Both the position numbers and the translations under genes were made by a program. A stretch of DNA of 64,000 nt from Actinomyces viscosus (GTDB taxonomy: Bacteria; Actinomycetota; Actinomycetes; Actinomycetales; Actinomycetaceae), in contig NZ_LR134477.1 in the NCBI RefSeq assembly GCF_900637975.1, positions 2,294,001 through 2,358,000 on the forward strand. Reading direction: 5' to 3'. The notes beneath the pieces are model-generated. The model ran no database searches. It saw only the letters and a list, made by a program, of their open reading frames with translations, and had not been told where the DNA came from. This document shows positions 44,608-53,371 of the stretch, one piece after another; the stretch's first letter is position 1; each line of letters starts with the position of its first letter.

Positions 44608-45411
44608 TTATCGGGACATCCCCATTTCGGCCGGCGCCGTTGCCGAGGCGACCAGGTTGCTGTGCGGCAGCGGCTCATCGAGGCCAAGTGCCCGGCACCA
44701 CTCGTCGGTGGTGGCCACTGCCGCCCAGTTGGAGTGCAGCAGCGCCATGAGCGTGGCGTGCACCGTGCGCGCGTCCGCCTTTCCCGCACAGTTGCGCAGG
44801 TTGATGGCGCCGACGGCGTCGGCGAGCACCTCCGTCGTCAGGCCGATCGTCTCGCCCCAGGCCGCCGAGGCCAGGACGCAGTTGTTCGCCATGAACCCGA
44901 CGAGCGTCACCGTATCGACGCCCTGCCCGTGCAGCCAGGCGGCCAGATCAGTCCCCGCGTAGATCGAGCCGCGATGCTTGACGACGCGCCTCCACCGCGG
45001 GGTCAGCCGATGCTCGATACGGGGGCACAGCTCGAAGCCCTTCCCGGCTGGGTCGAAGACCGGGCCGCCGGGCGGGCCGGCGTGCTGCACGCAGACCACC
45101 GGGATCCCGGCGTTCTCGGCCGCATCGAGTGCCTGCTCGATCCGTTCGAGGCAGTCACTTAGACGTGGGTAGCGGATGCGCAGCGGCAGGCGGGCGTACT
45201 CGTTCTGCACATCGATCAGGACCAGTGCCCTGCGGGGACCGGGCCGACGGCGATGAGCCCGAGCACCTGACGAGTGCTCGGCAACAGGCTCGGTATGGGG
45301 CTGGGCACGACCCTCACCCTGGGGTGGCAGCCCACCGCGGGACTCAGGCCGGGACTCATGTCGGGACTCAGGGTGAGGGACTTGTGGGGACTGGTTCTGA
45401 AAAGCGGTCAC
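44608..45411 (-). CDS. Isochorismatase-like cysteine hydrolase
   Basis: A 267-residue cysteine hydrolase. Catalytic triad: Asp in ALVLIDVQNEY (near residue 67), Lys in VVKHRGSIYAG, Cys in VGFMANNCVLASAAWGE. The first 60 residues are polar and low in conservation. GTG 45411 is preceded by GGAGG. Family members hydrolyse isochorismate, nicotinamide or similar amides. Divergent to a GlxA-type regulator, which probably controls it. Confidence 0.85.
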   Translation of the reverse strand: MTAFQNQSPQVPHPESRHESRPESRGGLPPQGEGRAQPHTEPVAEHSSGARAHRRRPGPRRALVLIDVQNEYARLPLRIRYPRLSDCLERIEQALDAAENAGIPVVCVQHAGPPGGPVFDPAGKGFELCPRIEHRLTPRWRRVVKHRGSIYAGTDLAAWLHGQGVDTVTLVGFMANNCVLASAAWGETIGLTTEVLADAVGAINLRNCAGKADARTVHATLMALLHSNWAAVATTDEWCRALGLDEPLPHSNLVASATAPAEMGMSR

Positions 45412-45593
45412 GGTGCCTCCGAGGGTGCGCGCATCGGCGCGGTGCTTGCCTTACCTCCACCAGGATGTGCGGGCGGGCTGCCGCCCACCAGTGGCACCTA
45501 TGCTGACTATCGATGGATTCACGCCAACCGACTCGGCACTCACCCGGCACCCGCCCCTCACCGGGCCGAGCCGAGCTCACTCAGGCGGGCAGC

Positions 45594-46649
45594 ATGCGCA
45601 TCGCCGTCTACGCCTTCGACGGCATCACCATGTTCCACCTGTCGATCCCCCAGATGGTCTTCGGAACCGTGAGCCGGTTGGGTCTGGCGGACTGGCGGAC
45701 CTCGCTGTTCACCATTGGCCCCGGGGCGGCGGTGCCCGCCGGTGACTCAACGAGCTCCGCGGACCGCACGGATCCGACGCCACCAGCCCCCGCACCGTCC
45801 AGCGCCTCTCTGCGCACCTCGGAGGGGTACGTCCTCAGCGGCCTGGGCGGTCCGGAGCTGGCACAGGAGGCCGACGTCGTCGTGGTCCCGGCGTGGTTCG
45901 CCGACGGGCGCCCCGCGGGGCGGGAGCTGTGCTCGCTGCTGAAGGCGGCGCACACGCGCGGCGCCAGCGTCGCCGGCCTGTGCCTGGGGGCGATTCCACT
46001 GGCCGAAGCCGGTCTCATCGGCGGGCGCCGGGCGGTGACGCACTGGCGGGCCTTCGAGCCGCTGGCACGCGAGCACCCGGAGATCGCTCTGGACGAGTCG
46101 GTCCTGTACGTCGACCACGGTGACGTGCTGACCTCCGCGGGTGCGGCGTCGGGGCTGGACGCCTGTCTGCACCTGGTGCGCGTGCGGCTGGGCGCCCAGG
46201 CCGCCAACGAGGTCGCGCGTCAGCTCGTCATCGCGCCGCACCGCGAGGGCGGACAGGCCCAGTACATCGAGCGGCCGGTGCCGCACCACGCCGACGACGA
46301 CCCGATCGGCCGCACCACGACCTGGGCGTTGGCTCACCTGGGCGAGCCACTGCCGGTGAAGCGGCTGGCGAGACGGGCGCAGATGAGCACCCGCTCCTTC
46401 ATCCGCTCCTTCCGTCGGGCGACCGGCACCGCACCGGCGGCCTGGGTGCGCGCCCAGCGCGTGCGCGAGGCGCAGCGCCTCCTGGAGAGTACGGACCTGG
46501 CGATCGAGCGGGTGGCCTCAGTCTGCGGCTTCGGCAGCGCCGTCACCATGCGGCAGGCCTTCACCCGGGCGCTCGGTACGACGCCGTCGGCCTACCGACG
46601 ACGATTCCGCACCACTCCCTCGCCCCCCTCACCCTCGACGGTGCCCTGA
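45594..46649 (+). CDS. GlxA family regulator: DJ-1/PfpI domain plus AraC helix-turn-helix
   Basis: A 351-residue regulator. N-terminal class I amidotransferase-like (DJ-1/PfpI) domain starts MRIAVYAFDGITMFHLSIPQ and has the elbow VAGLCLGAIPLAEAG, with Cys as in the nucleophile elbow. The C-terminal AraC domain shows two helix-turn-helix units: KRLARRAQMSTRSFIRSFRR and ERVASVCGFGSAVTMRQAFT. The domain combination is typical of regulators of amide or amino-acid metabolism. ATG 45594 was chosen over 45513 to start at the conserved strand. Confidence 0.88.
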   Translation: MRIAVYAFDGITMFHLSIPQMVFGTVSRLGLADWRTSLFTIGPGAAVPAGDSTSSADRTDPTPPAPAPSSASLRTSEGYVLSGLGGPELAQEADVVVVPAWFADGRPAGRELCSLLKAAHTRGASVAGLCLGAIPLAEAGLIGGRRAVTHWRAFEPLAREHPEIALDESVLYVDHGDVLTSAGAASGLDACLHLVRVRLGAQAANEVARQLVIAPHREGGQAQYIERPVPHHADDDPIGRTTTWALAHLGEPLPVKRLARRAQMSTRSFIRSFRRATGTAPAAWVRAQRVREAQRLLESTDLAIERVASVCGFGSAVTMRQAFTRALGTTPSAYRRRFRTTPSPPSPSTVP

Positions 46650-46659
46650 GCCGCACCGC

Positions 46660-46801
46660 CAGGGACATTCTGCTCCGCCGGGTGCATCCCCATCCCAGCC
46701 GGGGACATCCTGCGCGTGCGGGGACAGGAATTCCGTCCCCGTACGCGTCGATGGCACCCGCCTGCGTTTTTTGTCCCCGGAGGCGTCGAATGTCCCCGGC
46801 C
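46660..46801. repeat. GGGACA palindromic intergenic repeat (family B)
   Basis: Full-length copy: begins AGGGACATTCTGC and ends GAATGTCCCCGG. In the middle lie GGGACAGGAATTCCGTCCCC and a T6 tract at 46767-46772. The whole can fold as a long imperfect hairpin. It lies between the GlxA regulator and the toxin-antitoxin pair. Confidence 0.75.
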
Positions 46802-46857
46802 GCGCTGACGGCACCCGGCGACGACGACGCGCATCACACCTCCGGTATGATGCAGGT

Positions 46858-47085
46858 ATGACTCAGAAGATTGCGGTGAGCCTCCCGGACGAGCAGGTCA
46901 TCTCGATTCGCCGTGCCGTTGAACAGGGGCGAGCACCTTCGGTGTCAGGATTCATTAGCGCAGCGGTCGCGCGCGCCCAGCAGGAGGACAGCCTGGCACA
47001 GCTGCTGGACGAGCTTGACCGCGAGCTCGGCCCCGTCAGCGACTCCGACCTGGCATGGGCGGACAGGGAGCTGGGCCTGGCATGA
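46858..47085 (+). CDS. vapB: Antitoxin of VapBC-type pair
   Basis: A 75-residue protein with a ribbon-helix-helix-like N-terminus (KIAVSLPDEQVISIRRAVEQG, SVSGFISAAVARAQQ) and an acidic C-terminal tail (LLDELDRELGPVSDSDLAWA) suited to occupy the toxin. Start ATG 46858. Its stop overlaps the toxin ATG by four bases, as is usual in type II modules. Confidence 0.85.
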   Translation: MTQKIAVSLPDEQVISIRRAVEQGRAPSVSGFISAAVARAQQEDSLAQLLDELDRELGPVSDSDLAWADRELGLA

Positions 47086-47483
47086 CCGCCGCCAACAGAG
47101 GAACCGCGAAGGGTTTAACCCTGGACACCGGCGCGCTACTTGCCCTTGAACGCGGGGACTCCCGAGTTCGCGCCCTCCTTCGGCGGGCTTTGGAGGCCGA
47201 CCTGCCTCTGAGCGTGCCCGCCGGGGTTGTGGAACAGGCCTGGCGGGGCGGTCCGAGGCAGGCTCGGGTCGCGCGACTGCTGTCTGATCCCCGCGTGCGG
47301 GTCATGCCACTCGATGAGATGGCAGCAAGGGCTGTCGGCCTGCTGTGCGGACGAACCGGTCATCGGGACGTCGTTGACGTCCACGTCGTCCTCGTGGCTC
47401 AGGAACAGGGACACACCGTCGTGACCTCTGATCCAGGAGACCTGAGCACAGTGCATCCAGGCCTCCCACTGATCGAGGTGTAG
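47082..47483 (+). CDS. vapC: PIN domain toxin of VapBC-type pair
   Basis: A 133-residue PIN ribonuclease. Acidic residues: D in LTLDTGALLALERGD, E in VPAGVVEQAWRGG, D in GHRDVVDVHVV and D in VVTSDPGDLSTV. These four form the metal site. Start ATG 47082; the frame extends nine codons upstream. PIN toxins cut tRNA or mRNA; the target is unknown. Confidence 0.88.
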   Translation: MTAANRGTAKGLTLDTGALLALERGDSRVRALLRRALEADLPLSVPAGVVEQAWRGGPRQARVARLLSDPRVRVMPLDEMAARAVGLLCGRTGHRDVVDVHVVLVAQEQGHTVVTSDPGDLSTVHPGLPLIEV

Positions 47484-47502
47484 GCGGTTACCGCAAACAT
47501 CG

Positions 47503-47626
47503 GCGGGGCATTCTACTCCGCCGGGTGCATCCCCATCCCAGCCGGGGACATCCTGCGCGTGCGGGGACAGGAATTCCGTCCCCGTACGCGTCGATGGCAC
47601 CCGCCCGCGAGTTCTTGTCCCCGGCG
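47503..47626. repeat. GGGACA palindromic intergenic repeat (family B)
   Basis: Third close copy in 4 kb, directly after the toxin gene. GGGTGCATCCCCATCCCAGC and GGGACAGGAATTCCGTCCCC are identical to those in the 46660 copy. The two copies bracket the VapBC pair in direct orientation. Confidence 0.75.
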
Positions 47627-47659
47627 GTACGAGCCAGCGTGAGAGCCAGTGAGGGGGAA

Positions 47660-48979
47660 TCACTCCGCGGGCGGCTCGACGACGAGCGGAGCCTCACCCG
47701 GCGCGCGGACCTCAGCGCGCGGGGTCGGCTCCAGGCTGAGGTCCACGTGCAGCCGCTGGCCCTCCTGCCCCACCGCGTCATAGGCCAGCCGAGGGTTGTC
47801 CAGCTCAGTGACCTCGGTGCGGGCGCGCACGAGCCAGGGGTGCCGGCGCCGCAGCCCGATGAGGTCCTGGTGGAGGCGCAGCATCCAGGCCCCCTGCGGC
47901 GCGAGCTCGGACGGCCCGGCCGGCAGGGCGGGGCGGACCTCGTCATCACCACCGAAGGTCTCGGTCTTGACCCCGCGGAAGGCCTGCTCGTCCCCGTAGT
48001 AGACGCTGGGCACGCCGCCCACGGTCATGAGCAGCACGACGGCGAGCGCGGCCCCACCGGCCCCGACCTTGCTGGCGATGCGGGTGACGTCGTGGTTGCC
48101 GACGAAGGTGGCCGGGATGAAGCGCTCCAGCAGCTCGTTGTGGCGCTTCAGGCACCAGTCGAGCTCGTAGAAGTTGATGTCGGCCAGCGAGCTCCAGGTG
48201 GCCTTCCACAGCTCGTACTGGGTGACGGTGTCCACGGTGGAGGCCTCCACGAACCCGGCGTAGTCGCCGTGGATGACCTCGCCCATGAACCAGGCGTCGG
48301 GGTGGCGCTCGCGCACGGCCGGCAGGACGCTCGCCCAGAAGGCGGGGTCGACGGCGTAGGCGGCGTCCAGGCGCCAGGCGCTCGCACCGCGGTCGAGCCA
48401 GTGGGTCAGGACCCGCACGGCCAGGTCGCGGACCTCGGCGGAGTCGTGGTTGAGGGCGGCCAGGGACTCGTGCCCCTCGAAGGTGGCGTAGCCGGGGCCG
48501 GTCCCTCCGTCTCCTCCGTCCTCCCCGCCGGCCGCGTCGTCGAAGCGGAAGAGGACCCGCTCCCCTCCCCCGGCGCGGGCGGCCCGGAAGAGGGGGTGCT
48601 CGGTGCCGACGTGCCCGAGGACGCCGTCGAGCATGAGGGCCAGGCCCCGGGCGCGGCAGGCCTCGGCGAGGCGGTCGAAGGCGGCGTCGTCGCCCAGGCG
48701 GGGGTCGATGCGCAGGTGGTCGGTGGTGTCGTAGCCGTGGGTGGATGAGGCGAAGATCGGGCCGAGTGACAGCCCGTTGGCGCCGAGCTCGACGGCGTAG
48801 TCGAGCCAGGGATCGAGGCGGTCCAGGCGCGGGGCGGCGCCGACCTCGGTCAGCGGCGTGCCCGGTTCGGGCCGGATGGGGGCGCCGGTGGCGCCGAGGG
48901 GGTAGACCTGCCACCAGATGGCGTGGTCGATCCAGGCGGGCGTTGCGGGACGACTTATTCCAGATGCCTCACTAGTCAT
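47660..48979 (-). CDS. GH13 family (alpha-amylase-type) glycosidase
   Basis: A 439-residue TIM-barrel enzyme, cytoplasmic (no signal peptide). The conserved regions are MLDGVLGHVG (region I), AWRLDAAYAV (nucleophile Asp), WFMGEVIHGDY (acid/base Glu) and FVGNHDVTR (region IV). It starts AWIDHAIWWQVYPLG. ATG 48979 was chosen; the frame is open for another 76 codons into the divergent TetR gene. The substrate is an alpha-glucan or trehalose-like sugar; no more can be said. Confidence 0.9.
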   Translation of the reverse strand: MTSEASGISRPATPAWIDHAIWWQVYPLGATGAPIRPEPGTPLTEVGAAPRLDRLDPWLDYAVELGANGLSLGPIFASSTHGYDTTDHLRIDPRLGDDAAFDRLAEACRARGLALMLDGVLGHVGTEHPLFRAARAGGGERVLFRFDDAAGGEDGGDGGTGPGYATFEGHESLAALNHDSAEVRDLAVRVLTHWLDRGASAWRLDAAYAVDPAFWASVLPAVRERHPDAWFMGEVIHGDYAGFVEASTVDTVTQYELWKATWSSLADINFYELDWCLKRHNELLERFIPATFVGNHDVTRIASKVGAGGAALAVVLLMTVGGVPSVYYGDEQAFRGVKTETFGGDDEVRPALPAGPSELAPQGAWMLRLHQDLIGLRRRHPWLVRARTEVTELDNPRLAYDAVGQEGQRLHVDLSLEPTPRAEVRAPGEAPLVVEPPAE

Positions 48980-49016
48980 GCCTCCAAGGGTGCGCCCCAC
49001 CCGATAGCATGTCAAG

Positions 49017-49631
49017 GTGCCGTCCCGTACCGACAAGCGCCCACGTCTGCGCATGGACCCCGCCGAGCGCCGCGACCTCATTCTGAGCGTCGCGAGCCGC
49101 GCCTTCGCGAGCCGCCCGTACGAGGAGGTCTCACTGGCCGCGATCGCCGAGGAGGCCCACGCCTCGGAGGCCCTGGTGCACAAGTACTTCGCCAACAAGG
49201 CCGGCATCTACGCCCAGGTCCTCCGGCGCGCCACCGACGAGCTCGCCAAGCTCACCCGACAGGCCGACGACGCCCTGCCACCGGGCTCCTCGGCACGCGA
49301 CCGCGTGCGCACCTCGATCCTGACCTACCTGGACTTCATCTCGGAGCGCTCCCCCGGCTGGATGACCTACCAGATCCTGGCCGGACACGAGCCGGGCGAG
49401 GCGGCGCAGGTGCGCCAGGCCGCGCGGGAGGTGGCGGTCAAGACGCTGGCCGACGTCGTCGGCGGCAGCCGGGGGTATCGCGACGAGTTCGCCCTCTGGG
49501 GCTATCTGGGGTTCCTCGACGACGCCTGCCTGCGCTGGGTTCGCGCCGGGTGCCCGGAGGACCAGCGCCACAGCCTCATCGACGCGGCGCTCGGCTGCCT
49601 GGAGGGGGCGCTGGGCGACTGGCGGAAGTGA
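49017..49631 (+). CDS. TetR family transcriptional regulator
   Basis: A 204-residue TetR regulator with an N-terminal helix-turn-helix (ILSVASRAFASRPYEEVSLA, AIAEEAHASEALVHKYFANK) and a C-terminal all-helical ligand domain. GTG 49017 lies 37 bp from the start of the divergent GH13 gene, so it probably controls that gene and itself from the short shared region. A terminator hairpin follows at 49752. Confidence 0.9.
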   Translation: MPSRTDKRPRLRMDPAERRDLILSVASRAFASRPYEEVSLAAIAEEAHASEALVHKYFANKAGIYAQVLRRATDELAKLTRQADDALPPGSSARDRVRTSILTYLDFISERSPGWMTYQILAGHEPGEAAQVRQAAREVAVKTLADVVGGSRGYRDEFALWGYLGFLDDACLRWVRAGCPEDQRHSLIDAALGCLEGALGDWRK

Positions 49632-49751
49632 GGGCCCGAGGGTGAGCAGCCCCGAGGCGGCGGCCCGAGTGCGGCAGCTCGGAAACAGCCCGGCGGCAAC
49701 GCCCGCCGAAAGACAGGACAAAGGCAGAACAAGGACACCGGGACAGACACG

Positions 49752-49788
49752 ACGTGGGGCCCACTTCGCCAGGAGGTGGGCCCCACGT
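49752..49788. terminator. Bidirectional terminator hairpin
   Basis: Perfect 13-bp stem ACGTGGGGCCCAC / GTGGGCCCCACGT, 11-nt loop, between the convergent TetR and dps1 genes. Confidence 0.8.
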
Positions 49789-49820
49789 GAGGAGTCAGCG
49801 CGTCGGCGCGAGCCGCGGGC

Positions 49821-50318
49821 TCAGCGGACGGGCTTGCGGATCTCGGCGGAGAGGAACCAGGCCTGCTGCTCGAGCTTGCCGATGAGGTCCTCGACGATGC
49901 CCGAGGAGGTGGCGTCCTCGGCGTCGACGTCCTCGTCCACGCCGCGCAGGGTGGCGACGACGGCCTCGATGGCGGAGACGATGTAGGCAACGCCCTCGCT
50001 GGTGAGGATCTCGCCCTCGGGGGCGGCCGGGACGGTGGTCGCGGCGGCGACGGTGGCAGGGCGGCCGTCGGGGGTCGCGTTGATGGCGCGCATGCGCTCG
50101 GCGACCTCGTCGGAGCCCTCACGGGCGATGCCGACAACGTCGTCCAGGTTGAGGTGGATGTCGCGGAAGTTCGGGCCGACGACGTTCCAGTGGATCTGCT
50201 TGCCCACGAGCTCAAGGGCGATGAGGTCGACCAGCACGCGCTGGAGGTTGTCGCTCAGGGCGGCGGAGGCGGTGAAGGAGAGGTTGATGGAGGGGGTGGT
50301 CATGGTGTCTGCGTTCAT
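49821..50318 (-). CDS. dps: Dps family ferritin-like DNA-protection protein (copy 1)
   Basis: A 165-residue Dps protein (dodecamer that oxidises iron and stores it). Ferroxidase-site residues are in GKQIHWNVVGPNFRDIHLNL and DVVGIAREGSDEVAERM. Start ATG 50318. Copy 2 at 51712 is similar throughout, with identical stretches such as RAINATPDGRPATVAA. Confidence 0.92.
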   Translation of the reverse strand: MNADTMTTPSINLSFTASAALSDNLQRVLVDLIALELVGKQIHWNVVGPNFRDIHLNLDDVVGIAREGSDEVAERMRAINATPDGRPATVAAATTVPAAPEGEILTSEGVAYIVSAIEAVVATLRGVDEDVDAEDATSSGIVEDLIGKLEQQAWFLSAEIRKPVR

Positions 50319-50522
50319 GGCTAATACCTTACTACTTCGCCAGCCACTGTGGGTGTTACTTATGATTCACAGGCAAGCCAACCCTCACCTGGAACCCCGG
50401 CCCACCTGCGCGAACGCCCCACTCCACCAGGCTGATGGCGGAGCAGCTCCTCACCCATCAACAGGACGACGACGGCGCTCGGCAGCACATGGACACTGGC
50501 GCGAGCCGGCTGGCATAATGAC

Positions 50523-50556
50523 GGGGAGCTCTCCGGCGGCTACCGGACGGCTCCCC
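50523..50556 (-). terminator. Hairpin after the small peptide gene
   Basis: GGGGAGCTCTCCGG / CCGGACGGCTCCCC with two mismatches, 13 bp past the peptide gene stop on the minus strand. Related in sequence to the hairpin at 44463. Confidence 0.6.
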
Positions 50557-50568
50557 TAGGTAAGCGGC

Positions 50569-50712
50569 TCATCCGAACCACTTGCCGAGGGTATCCACAA
50601 GGACACTGACGGCCCGGATCAGGCGAGCGATTGCGGTTAACAGTTCGCTCACCTTCCGGGCCGTTTCCTTGTCCTTGCGGACTTGCCTGTGTCGGCCTTT
50701 CGGCTTGGACAC
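50569..50712 (-). CDS. Small basic amphipathic peptide (47 aa)
   Basis: A 47-residue peptide. The first 20 residues are strongly basic (SKPKGRHRQVRKDKETARK); the rest is an amphipathic helix rich in Ile, Leu and Val (VSELLTAIARLIRAV) ending GKWFG. GTG 50712 has an excellent ribosome site, AAGGAGGT, 5-6 bp upstream, and a hairpin follows the stop. A relative is at 44364. It could be a membrane-active peptide (bacteriocin, type I toxin) or a membrane-anchored regulator; no family is recognised. Confidence 0.65.
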   Translation of the reverse strand: MSKPKGRHRQVRKDKETARKVSELLTAIARLIRAVSVLVDTLGKWFG

Positions 50713-50821
50713 GGCCCCCACCTCCTTCCGACTCCCTTCTTCCCCGACAGGACACTGGATGTTCCGGGAGAAGGTGTCGAAGAAAGGCGAGAACAATCAT
50801 GTCACGGCGGCTCCGGAGATA

Positions 50822-51526
50822 TCAGCCGACCGAGCAGGTATTCGGCTCGCCGGTCTCCTCCTCCTCTGAGGCGAGCCAGCGCCCGTCGCTTCCGGGCACC
50901 ATCGTGTTCCTCGCCGGGACCTGGGCCTTGACGGTGGGGTCCGTGACATCCTTGCCCTGCGCGTCGACGTAGGTCACCTGCGTCATGTCCACGCAGTAGG
51001 AGACGGTGGCGCTCTGGCCGTCGGCGCTCACGGCGACCTCGGAGACAGCAACCTTAACCGGGGTCTTGGCCTTCTCCCCCCTGCTCCTCAAGTTGGCGGC
51101 GTCATCGGTGAGCTGCTGCTGGAGGGTACCGGTGGTCACGGTGGGCACCTTGCTGACGTCCTGGCCGCCGTCGACCCACAGCCGCCAGGACATCTGGTCG
51201 TAGGCCACGAAGTCCTGGAGGACCTTGACCTGGGTGACGTCCAGGCCGGCGGGGATGCTGGTGATGGTGTAGCCCAGCTGGGCGTCGGACAGGGAGGCCG
51301 CGGTGACGGGGCCGGCGCTGCCCGACGCCGTGGCGACACCCGAGGGCGACGACGTCGAGTGACCGGTTGCGCCCGCGCTGCTCGCGGCGCTCTTCTCGCC
51401 GGACCTGGAGCCGCTGGACGAGCAGCCGCTCAGAACCAGTGAGCCGGCCAGCAGCAGGCAGCCGACCACGGCGGCCCGGCGGCGGGTTCCGGCTCGGTTC
51501 ACGGGGCGAATCTCGGCACGTGTCAC
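50822..51526 (-). CDS. Putative lipoprotein
   Basis: A 234-residue secreted lipoprotein. Signal: basic start, hydrophobic VVGCLLLAGSLVLSGC with lipobox LSGC (near residue 35). A Ser/Gly-rich linker (36-75) is followed by a soluble domain with YTITSIPAGLDVTQVKVLQD and a Cys in VSYCVDMTQVTYVDAQG. Function unknown. Start GTG or ATG in the same region gives a normal signal peptide. Confidence 0.75.
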   Translation of the reverse strand: MTRAEIRPVNRAGTRRRAAVVGCLLLAGSLVLSGCSSSGSRSGEKSAASSAGATGHSTSSPSGVATASGSAGPVTAASLSDAQLGYTITSIPAGLDVTQVKVLQDFVAYDQMSWRLWVDGGQDVSKVPTVTTGTLQQQLTDDAANLRSRGEKAKTPVKVAVSEVAVSADGQSATVSYCVDMTQVTYVDAQGKDVTDPTVKAQVPARNTMVPGSDGRWLASEEEETGEPNTCSVG

Positions 51527-51644
51527 GGGGGCTCCTCCCAGTCGGCCGGATTCAACCCGGCGGAAACCAACCCGTCGACACTACCGCGAAGGTCACGAGT
51601 GTGTCTCGACGTTCGTCGCGGGAGCCCCGCCTTTCGCCTCTCGC

Positions 51645-51691
51645 GACGACGACGGGCGGCACCGGAGTGACCGGAACCGCCCGCCGTCGTC
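51645..51691. terminator. Terminator hairpin after dps2
   Basis: GACGACGACGGGCGG / CCGCCCGCCGTCGTC, 15-bp stem with one mismatch, 21 bp past the dps2 stop on the minus strand. Confidence 0.7.
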
Positions 51692-51711
51692 GGATGCTTG
51701 GACGCCCGCGC

Positions 51712-52221
51712 TCAGCGCACGGGCTTGCGGTCCTCGGCGGAGATGAACCAGGCCTGCTGCTCGAGCTTGCCGGTCAGGTCCTCCAGGATGCCGGTCGACG
51801 TCGGGTCCTCATCGTCGACGGCGTCGTGCACGCCGCGCAGCGTGGCCACGGCGGCCTCGATGGCGGAGACGACGTAGGCGACGCCCTCGGAGACGGTGAT
51901 CTCGTCCTTGGGCAGGGTCGGGACGGTGGAGTCGGCGGCGACGGTGGCAGGGCGGCCGTCGGGGGTCGCGTTGATGGCGCGCATGCGCTCGGCGACCTCG
52001 TCGGAGCCCTCACGGGCGATGCCGACGACGGCGTCGAAGTTCAGGTGAAGATCGCGGAAGTTCTCACCCACGATGTTCCAGTGGGCCTGCTTGGTGGCGA
52101 TGCCCAGCGCGACGAGGTCGACCAGCACGCGCTGGAGGCTGTCGCTCAGGGCGGCGGAGGCAGTGAAGGCGAAGGCAATGGATGGTGTGGCAGCGGTCTC
52201 TGTACTGGTCTCTGCACTCAT
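51712..52221 (-). CDS. dps: Dps family ferritin-like DNA-protection protein (copy 2)
   Basis: A 169-residue Dps. Ferroxidase residues are in KQAHWNIVGENFRDLHLNF and AVVGIAREGSDEVAERM. ATG 52221 was chosen; the frame is open much further upstream without conserved sequence. With copy 1 it suggests duplication and possibly separate roles in starvation and oxidative stress. Confidence 0.92.
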   Translation of the reverse strand: MSAETSTETAATPSIAFAFTASAALSDSLQRVLVDLVALGIATKQAHWNIVGENFRDLHLNFDAVVGIAREGSDEVAERMRAINATPDGRPATVAADSTVPTLPKDEITVSEGVAYVVSAIEAAVATLRGVHDAVDDEDPTSTGILEDLTGKLEQQAWFISAEDRKPVR

Positions 52222-52595
52222 GCCGCCCACCCTACGCCGTTTGTCCCGGAGGCGGCCGGTTGCGGGCGGGGACATGTCACGCGCGCGGGTGCGCCCGCCT
52301 CCCGGGCGCTCAGCTCCTCTTCGGGCAGCTCGTCGAAGAACGTGTCCGGCAACTGGTAACCGCCGAAGCCCAGCTCTCGCTCGCCTGTGCCCACCGGAAT
52401 CAGCCGCGCCACCATCTGATGCCCCCTGGCGATATTGGTGGCGCCCTGCTCGACCTCCACCAGCAGCATGGACAGATGCGTCTTCGCCCCCTGGACCTTG
52501 GCCGTCTTCCTGCACGCTTCCTGCTCGGCGGAACGAGCGCGCTCCGGCCGTACGGTGGGCGACGACGCCGACAGGACGGCACTGAATCCTGCACC
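52218..52595 (-). pseudogene. C-terminal remnant of an unrecognised protein
   Basis: The open frame shows protein-like sequence: KTAKVQGAKTHLSMLLVEVE, then NIARGHQMVARLIPVG and ELGFGGYQLPDTFFDELPEE. It is bounded upstream by an in-frame TGA at 52596-52598 and has no credible start apart from ATG 52469. It just touches the dps2 start. Family not recognised; probably a truncated gene. Confidence 0.4.
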
Positions 52596-52823
52596 TCAAC
52601 GGCGCGGGAGCCCTGTCTCCTTCGTGCTGGCGCCATGGGCGAGTCAGACGTCGAGCCGACGCAGCAGGGCAGCCGGGGGCAGGGTGTTGTCCACCTCCTG
52701 CGCCAACCCATTATGGAATCGACCATGTCTGACGCCATCAACCTGAGCCTTACATTGAGGTTTTATCATCGGGGGCGATGGTGCTCGCTCGCTTATCGGT
52801 CGCGCGAACCTCTTCAGGCACGG

Positions 52824-53327
52824 TCAACCGGCAAGAACCTCCGGGATCGCCTCGTCCAGGTACCACAACCAGAACCCCCGACGAGCAGGGACGTCAGCCT
52901 CCTCCACCGGCTGCCAGTTCAGGGCACCGGCAGCCGCGCTGGCGCACGCATAACTTGTCTCAAGCGAATCCGGCAGGAGTTCGTCGTCATCTTGCGTATC
53001 ATCAGACACGTCATATTCAGGGTTACGGTGTGTTGCAGAACTGACTGCATGAACGGCACCATCAGCGACAAACACAGCAGGCTGCGTTATGGAATTGTAG
53101 TCCTCAACCCTGTCGTACGCATCCATAAGAAAACGACCACTGCGGAGTTCAGCCAATTCCGAGCCCACCCGGCACTCGACTACATCTTCGACTAAGGAAA
53201 GCATTCCCTCAATCCTCTCATCACCAGGAAATGCTCGATCCCAATAGCGCTGAACCCGTCGCACGCACATGATTTTCAATTGAATTTGCCGCCGATATGA
53301 CTCTTCAGCATCTTCTGGATCCAGCAT
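52824..53327 (-). CDS. Putative Imm5-like immunity protein (orphan)
   Basis: A 167-residue helical protein. The C-terminus RRGFWLWYLDEAIPEVL and the middle ETSYACASAAAGALNWQ resemble Imm5-type immunity proteins of polymorphic toxin systems. Lower GC and AT-richer codons than neighbours. It lies at the edge of the toxin locus, separated from it by the IS cluster, with no toxin next to it. Family call is by resemblance only. Confidence 0.6.
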   Translation of the reverse strand: MLDPEDAEESYRRQIQLKIMCVRRVQRYWDRAFPGDERIEGMLSLVEDVVECRVGSELAELRSGRFLMDAYDRVEDYNSITQPAVFVADGAVHAVSSATHRNPEYDVSDDTQDDDELLPDSLETSYACASAAAGALNWQPVEEADVPARRGFWLWYLDEAIPEVLAG

Positions 53328-53371
53328 CGCCTCCCAGACGCGAGTACGAGCCTCCAGGGATAGAATCCCCT

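Noticed and set aside
47503..47626. Riboswitch or T-box in the family B repeats
   Set aside because: Position after gene ends and repeated sequence fit a dispersed palindrome better than a leader.
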